Source of the DNA: Cohnella nanjingensis
GTDB taxonomy: Bacteria; Bacillota; Bacilli; Paenibacillales; Paenibacillaceae
DNA length: 64,000 nt
Reading direction: 5' to 3'
Assembly: GCF_014212125.1 (NCBI RefSeq)
Contig: NZ_JACJVP010000001.1
Location: 230,546-294,545 of the forward strand
Shown here: positions 60,869 through 64,000 of the stretch, one piece after another
Layout of the letters: each line of letters starts with the position of its first letter
How positions within the stretch are numbered: the stretch's first letter is position 1
Program-made: the position numbers and the translations under genes
Notes under the pieces: generated by a model
Database searches by the model: none
What the model was told of the DNA's origin: nothing
The model's input: the letters and a program-made list of their open reading frames with translations, nothing else

Positions 60869-61245
60869 TGGTACAGAGTGGCAATTGCTTCAGTTGTAAA
60901 AGATTGAAGTTCATTTATTCGGCCTTCACGTATTTTTTTAGCCCATGCAGGATCTACCAAGAGCGCCCATCCTGCGGCTACCAGATCAAACTCATGGTTG
61001 TTCAGCCATTCCAGAAGATCTTTAGGTCTTTATGGTCAGCATCTTTGCCTTCTGTATACATACTAGTAAATTCATTATCCAGACCCACGGAACCAACTGT
61101 AATCGTAGTTTTACCCGTGAGTTTCTTCCACCCATCCGGCCAAGTTCAGATTAGAACCTTCAAAAGCAGGCTCCCAGAAGCGGCGCGTCGAGCAGTGGAA
61201 GATGTCCACTCCAGCTTTGACCAATGGACTCAACAATTGTTCGGG
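60862..61245 (-). pseudogene. Old Yellow Enzyme (NADH:flavin oxidoreductase) 3' wreck
   Basis: The minus strand reads LLSPLVKAGVDIFHCSTRRFWEPAF, NLNLAGWV, then after a frameshift TITVGSVGLDNEFTSMYTEGKDADHKD, another shift LLEWLNNHEFDLVAAGWALLVDPAWAKKI and ITEAIATL-like end. This is the C-terminal half of an OYE/12-oxophytodienoate-reductase-like enzyme with at least two frameshifts. The 5' half is cut off at the IS110 fragment around 61243. Confidence 0.8.
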
Positions 61246-62099
61246 GCCGATATTGCCAAGAAGGTTCATGTGGCTCGTGCAGTCGATTTTCGCGGGATCG
61301 AGCTTGGGAAAGACTGTGTCTTCCACAATGACGTGGAAGGGTTGACGAGACTATCCTCGTGGATGAAGGAGCTTGGGCAAGCACACGGCAAGACCGAGAT
61401 TGTGTTCGGCATCGAGCCTACCGGACACTACTGGTTTCCGATCGCAGCATTCTTGCAAGAGCAAGGAATTGCGGTCGTTGTCGTCAATCCGCATCATGTG
61501 AACAAGACGAAAGAGCTCGAAGACAATTCGCCGACCGCGGAGGTCGGGGATCTAACCTGTTATGACCATGGGCAGCAAATTATTCGACTGGCCGGACTGA
61601 ATATGAAAGAGAACAGCTCGGGCAAGCGCAAAGGCAAGACGGGCATCACGAAACGAGGCCGATCACGGCTGCGGTAGCTGCTGCTTCGCGCGGTGATGCC
61701 GATGGTGGCGAAGAATGAGGCGTTCAAGAGCGTTTTCTCACCAGCTCATGCATTCGCAGGATGGATAAGAAGCACGGAGTATCGGGAACCGTTAAACAAA
61801 AGGGCTCGGACCCATTCCGTTAGAAAGACCGACCTCCACCTCTTAGTTAGATGTGACGAAGGAATGAAAGGGCTCTGACCCGTTGAGACATGGGAGTGTG
61901 AATCGCTGAGGCGATGTGGAGACGTGCAGGATATGGAACAAAATGGGGGGCAACATGCATCTCCTTTATTCCTGCACGCCCTTTCGCTGGTCCACAACCC
62001 GATCTCCCCCATAGCTCATCTTCTTTCACACTCTTCCTAGGGTGAAATCCTGCGAATTCATGAGTCTGAGTGAGGAAACTGGATCATTTCGAGGGAGTT
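61243..62099 (+). mobile_element. IS110-family remnant C (deleted transposase plus right end)
   Basis: A frame reads DIAKKVHVARAVDFRGIELGKD, VFGIEPTGHYWFPIAAFL, NPHHVNKTKELEDN, then jumps to LAGLNMKENSSGKRKGKTGITKRGRSRLR and a TAG stop, with the rest (MPMVAKNEAFKSVF) after it. The middle of the transposase is deleted. The right end (61749-62099) is complete and most like copy D. It is about 65 percent similar to copy A in the conserved blocks by eye, so a related but different IS. Confidence 0.85.
61749..62060 (+). ncRNA. Candidate IS110 right-end RNA, copy C
   Basis: The segment is closed by CATTCGCAGGAT (61752) and ATCCTGCGAATTCATG (62048). Inner blocks GACGAAGGAATGAAAGGGCT and GACCCGTTGAGACATGGGAG are shared with A, B and D, although intervening loops differ, as expected for guide loops of a structured RNA. 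Confidence 0.42.
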
Positions 62100-62234
62100 T
62101 AATCATGATTAAATGCAGAGAGTTCTGGATAAAGTCTTTGACTGAATGTGTCTAGTTCACGAGACTATGCGATTCACAAAAAGCGTTCAGACCTGTGACT
62201 TGAGAATGCTCAGCCAAACAGTGCAGGAGCATGC

Positions 62235-62738
62235 TTATCTAATCGAATTTGGTAACTTATCCCTCTTCGCAGATGTTGAAAAATAACTCATCTCAACGAC
62301 GGAAATGGGATTTGTTTTTGCTTTCTCCTTGTGTTCTTCTAAATCGTCGTCTTGACTTTGATCTGAGCATTCCTGGCGGGGTCTACCTTCTTGCAGCTTT
62401 ATGTCAATAAAATCAACGATCTGCTGAAGTGAGGAAATTTGATTCACAATATATTCACGTTGACTTCTTAATTGATCTACCAGTGCGGGATATTTCACGG
62501 AATCGGTGTCGGCTGAGGCCGCCAAAAATGGCTGCATAGCCTCGAGTGGCATTCCCGTTTTTTTGAGGCAGGATATCAGCTTGATCCTATAAATGTCCTC
62601 TTTTCGATAGACGCGATGCCCGTTTTCCTTCCGCTCTGCCCGAGGCAGCAGCATGATCTTTTCGTAAAAACGGATCGTGTCCTCGGAAATACCGGTTTGC
62701 TCAGCGGCTTGCTTGATCGTAAAGGTTTGTTCTGCCAT
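62235..62738 (-). CDS. MerR-family transcriptional regulator
   Basis: 167 residues from the ATG at 62738 (GGGAGGGGACGTA). The N-terminal HTH is TIKQAAEQTGISEDTIRFYEKIMLLPRAERKENGHRVYRKEDIYRI, then a coiled-coil dimer helix (QREYIVNQISSLQQIVDFIDIKL). A Cys (RPRQECSD) near the C-terminus may have a sensing role. Its own promoter and a second + strand promoter both have the 19-bp spacer that MerR activators need. The likely target is the hydrolase at 63042. Confidence 0.9.
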   Translation of the reverse strand: MAEQTFTIKQAAEQTGISEDTIRFYEKIMLLPRAERKENGHRVYRKEDIYRIKLISCLKKTGMPLEAMQPFLAASADTDSVKYPALVDQLRSQREYIVNQISSLQQIVDFIDIKLQEGRPRQECSDQSQDDDLEEHKEKAKTNPISVVEMSYFSTSAKRDKLPNSIR

Positions 62739-62769
62739 TACGTCCCCTCCCGAAATTGCCGTTTTGAGC

Positions 62770-62800
62770 ATTATACATCTTGGAGCCGACTCCAAGTCAA
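62770..62800 (-). promoter_or_regulatory. MerR-type promoter/operator of merR
   Basis: On the minus strand TTGACT and TATAAT are separated by 19 bases, and the spacer contains the dyad CTTGGAG-TCGG-CTCCAAG. This is the over-long spacer MerR proteins untwist. Confidence 0.8.
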
Positions 62801-62849
62801 ATTTATTTCCCCATCACTTATCCTTGGGCAACTCCTTTGGTTTCGCACC

Positions 62850-62880
62850 TTGACTTGGATTCGACGCTAACTATTATTAT
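62850..62880 (+). promoter_or_regulatory. Second MerR-type promoter, facing the hydrolase
   Basis: TTGACT and TATTAT with a 19-base spacer beginning TGGATTCGACG, like the merR spacer but with a weaker dyad. The next start signals are AAGGAGG at 62914 with a ten-codon frame (MSLSQRDISH) and then the hydrolase gene. Confidence 0.7.
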
Positions 62881-62923
62881 GAGATCTGACAGGGACAAAA
62901 TCCCGGCCATAAGAAGGAGGAGA

Positions 62924-62962
62924 TGTACATTGAGCTTGAGTCAACGCGATATTTCGCACTGA
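62924..62962 (+). pseudogene. Stub of a lost MerR-target gene
   Basis: After a good RBS (AAGGAGGAGATG) a TTG-started frame runs only MSLSQRDISH before TGA; the overlapping ATG frame gives 15 codons. It looks like the start of a gene whose body was deleted, or a leader peptide. Confidence 0.4.
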
Positions 62963-63041
62963 TTAACTGATGCTAAGTATGTATAGTGATTGAAGAAGTA
63001 AAGGGAACGCTATCTCTTAAAGAAAGGAAGGAACATTTATT

Positions 63042-63974
63042 ATGGAAATAAAGATTACCGCACCCTCTCCAGTCGTCTCGGTGAAGCCGGTAGTGCTTTC
63101 AGCCCCGGGCCGTGGTGAGGATCTGCGAGTGAGAGTATCCGCGCCGACGACCGGTCGTAACTTACCTATCATTGTTTTCTCACACGGCTCTGGCTCGTCG
63201 TTGGAGGGTTACGGCCCCTTGGTTGACTTCTGGGCTGCACACGGCTTCGTGGTCATTCAACCCACCCATCTCGACTCGAGGACAGTGGGTCTCCCTCAGG
63301 ACGATCCCCGCACACCACGGATCTGGCGTTTCCGAGTCGAAGACATGAAGCGAATCCTCGATCAGCTTGATCTCCTAGAATCTGCCGTTCCCGGCCTCAG
63401 CGGGCACCTTGACCGAAGCCGCATCGCTACAGCCGGACACTCCTTCGGTGGCCAAACGGCGGGTAATCTTATGGGCTTGCGGGTCCTCAACCCAGAGACC
63501 AAGAAGGAAGAGGACCTGTCTGACTCGCGCATCAAAGCGGGCGTGCTGTTCGCAACCGCTGGGCAAGGTGGGGACAGCCTGACACCGTTCGCTGCCAAGA
63601 ACATGCCGCACCTGAACGTGAGCTTCGCGCACATGACCACGCCCACCCTCGTGATCGCCGGGGAGAAGGACGACGTCCCGCACAAGTATCAGCTGACCGT
63701 CCGCGGACCGGACTGGATGACCGACCCCTACTTCCTCAGCCCGGGAGCCGAGAGCCTGCTCACCCTCTTCGGCGCAGAACACTCACTTGGCGGAATCGCT
63801 GGTTACGAGGTTAAGGAAACAACGGACGAAAACCCAGAACGAGTCGCCCTGATCCAGCGGGTCACATGGGCTTACCTTCGCCATGCACTCGATATTGAGC
63901 AATCCAACTGGTCTGCAGTGAAAAAGACTTTGTTAGAGAGGGCCAATTCAATTGGTCGAATTGAATCCAAATGA
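63042..63974 (+). CDS. GC-rich alpha/beta hydrolase (dienelactone/PAF-acetylhydrolase type)
   Basis: 310 residues, ATG after AAAGAAAGGAAGG. The nucleophile elbow is TAGHSFGGQTAGNL (Ser about residue 133), oxyanion HGSGSS (VFSHGSGSSLEGYGPL), acid Asp probably in LVIAGEKDDVPH, and His in LFGAEHSLGG. The GC-rich third positions contrast with the flanking AT-rich DNA, suggesting transfer from a high-GC donor such as an actinobacterium. A MerR-type promoter lies upstream. Confidence 0.88.
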   Translation: MEIKITAPSPVVSVKPVVLSAPGRGEDLRVRVSAPTTGRNLPIIVFSHGSGSSLEGYGPLVDFWAAHGFVVIQPTHLDSRTVGLPQDDPRTPRIWRFRVEDMKRILDQLDLLESAVPGLSGHLDRSRIATAGHSFGGQTAGNLMGLRVLNPETKKEEDLSDSRIKAGVLFATAGQGGDSLTPFAAKNMPHLNVSFAHMTTPTLVIAGEKDDVPHKYQLTVRGPDWMTDPYFLSPGAESLLTLFGAEHSLGGIAGYEVKETTDENPERVALIQRVTWAYLRHALDIEQSNWSAVKKTLLERANSIGRIESK

Positions 63975-64000
63975 AGCTCTAGAAATGCACAGTGCGCTCC

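Overview
The window reads as a chromosomal segment of a spore-forming Bacillota, most likely Paenibacillaceae (Cohnella/Paenibacillus type). The grounds are strong AGGAGG-type ribosome binding sites, XerS, an ECF42 sigma factor paired with a YciI/DGPF protein, PfeT under a PerR box, a copper-amine-oxidase-like stalk domain, and DedA/PAP2 and GPH transporters. No rRNA, tRNA or CRISPR array is visible. The left part (1 to about 27 kb) is GC-rich and densely coded; from about 28 kb on the sequence is more mixed and AT-richer, with pseudogenes, IS remnants and long gaps.

Region 1-20.7 kb (core-like): a hybrid sensor kinase cut by the window edge, a chemotaxis receptor with a small LuxR-type protein, an ABC exporter followed by an OmpR/HK two-component pair, then gluQ, an HD hydrolase and a GNAT gene. 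Next come the YciI/ECF42 pair, a secreted GH18-like protein, an APH-type kinase, MmcQ, xerS, a prenyltransferase-fold protein, a thiamine-binding protein, a TRM11-like methyltransferase, a PAP2 phosphatase and a secreted phosphoesterase. Region 20.9-25 kb is a sulfane-sulfur (persulfide) detoxification cluster: TusA-rhodanese fusion, rhodanese-metallo-beta-lactamase persulfide dioxygenase, TusA, TauE exporter, DsrE protein and the CstR-type repressor, with a TATACCC/GGGTATA operator at its head. Region 25.1-27.3 kb is a P1B4-ATPase (PfeT-like Fe(II) efflux) preceded by a perfect PerR box and two Fur-like boxes.

Region 27.5-45 kb: a membrane-anchored hydrolase, a PBP fragment, a VOC protein and its decayed partial copy, two SRPBCC pseudogenes, a SnoaL-type ECF sigma factor, an HxlR/quinone-oxidoreductase divergent pair, a P2-type Ca-ATPase with a ChrB_N protein, an envelope-stress-like block (ECF sigma, zinc-finger anti-sigma, polymer-forming membrane protein, DedA-PAP2 fusion) and an RND pump. 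Region 45-64 kb is accessory: DUF302, a 1.8-kb sparse zone with a Phe/Glu/Arg repeat peptide and an inverted-repeat family, a RibD-like reductase, a complete IS110/IS1111-type element, a Tn554-like wreck, HxlR/EamA and MarR/amidohydrolase divergent pairs, an AraC/GPH symporter/esterase-like catabolic unit, an Old Yellow Enzyme wreck cut by another IS110 copy, and a MerR gene with two 19-bp-spacer promoters beside a GC-rich alpha/beta hydrolase.

The most interesting signal is a long non-coding right end shared by four IS110-like copies (49.8-50.2, 31.9-32.3, 61.7-62.1 and, without any transposase, 53.0-53.3 kb). It is closed by a 15-bp inverted repeat and is a candidate IS1111-type bridge RNA. 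No wholly new system could be proved from sequence alone.
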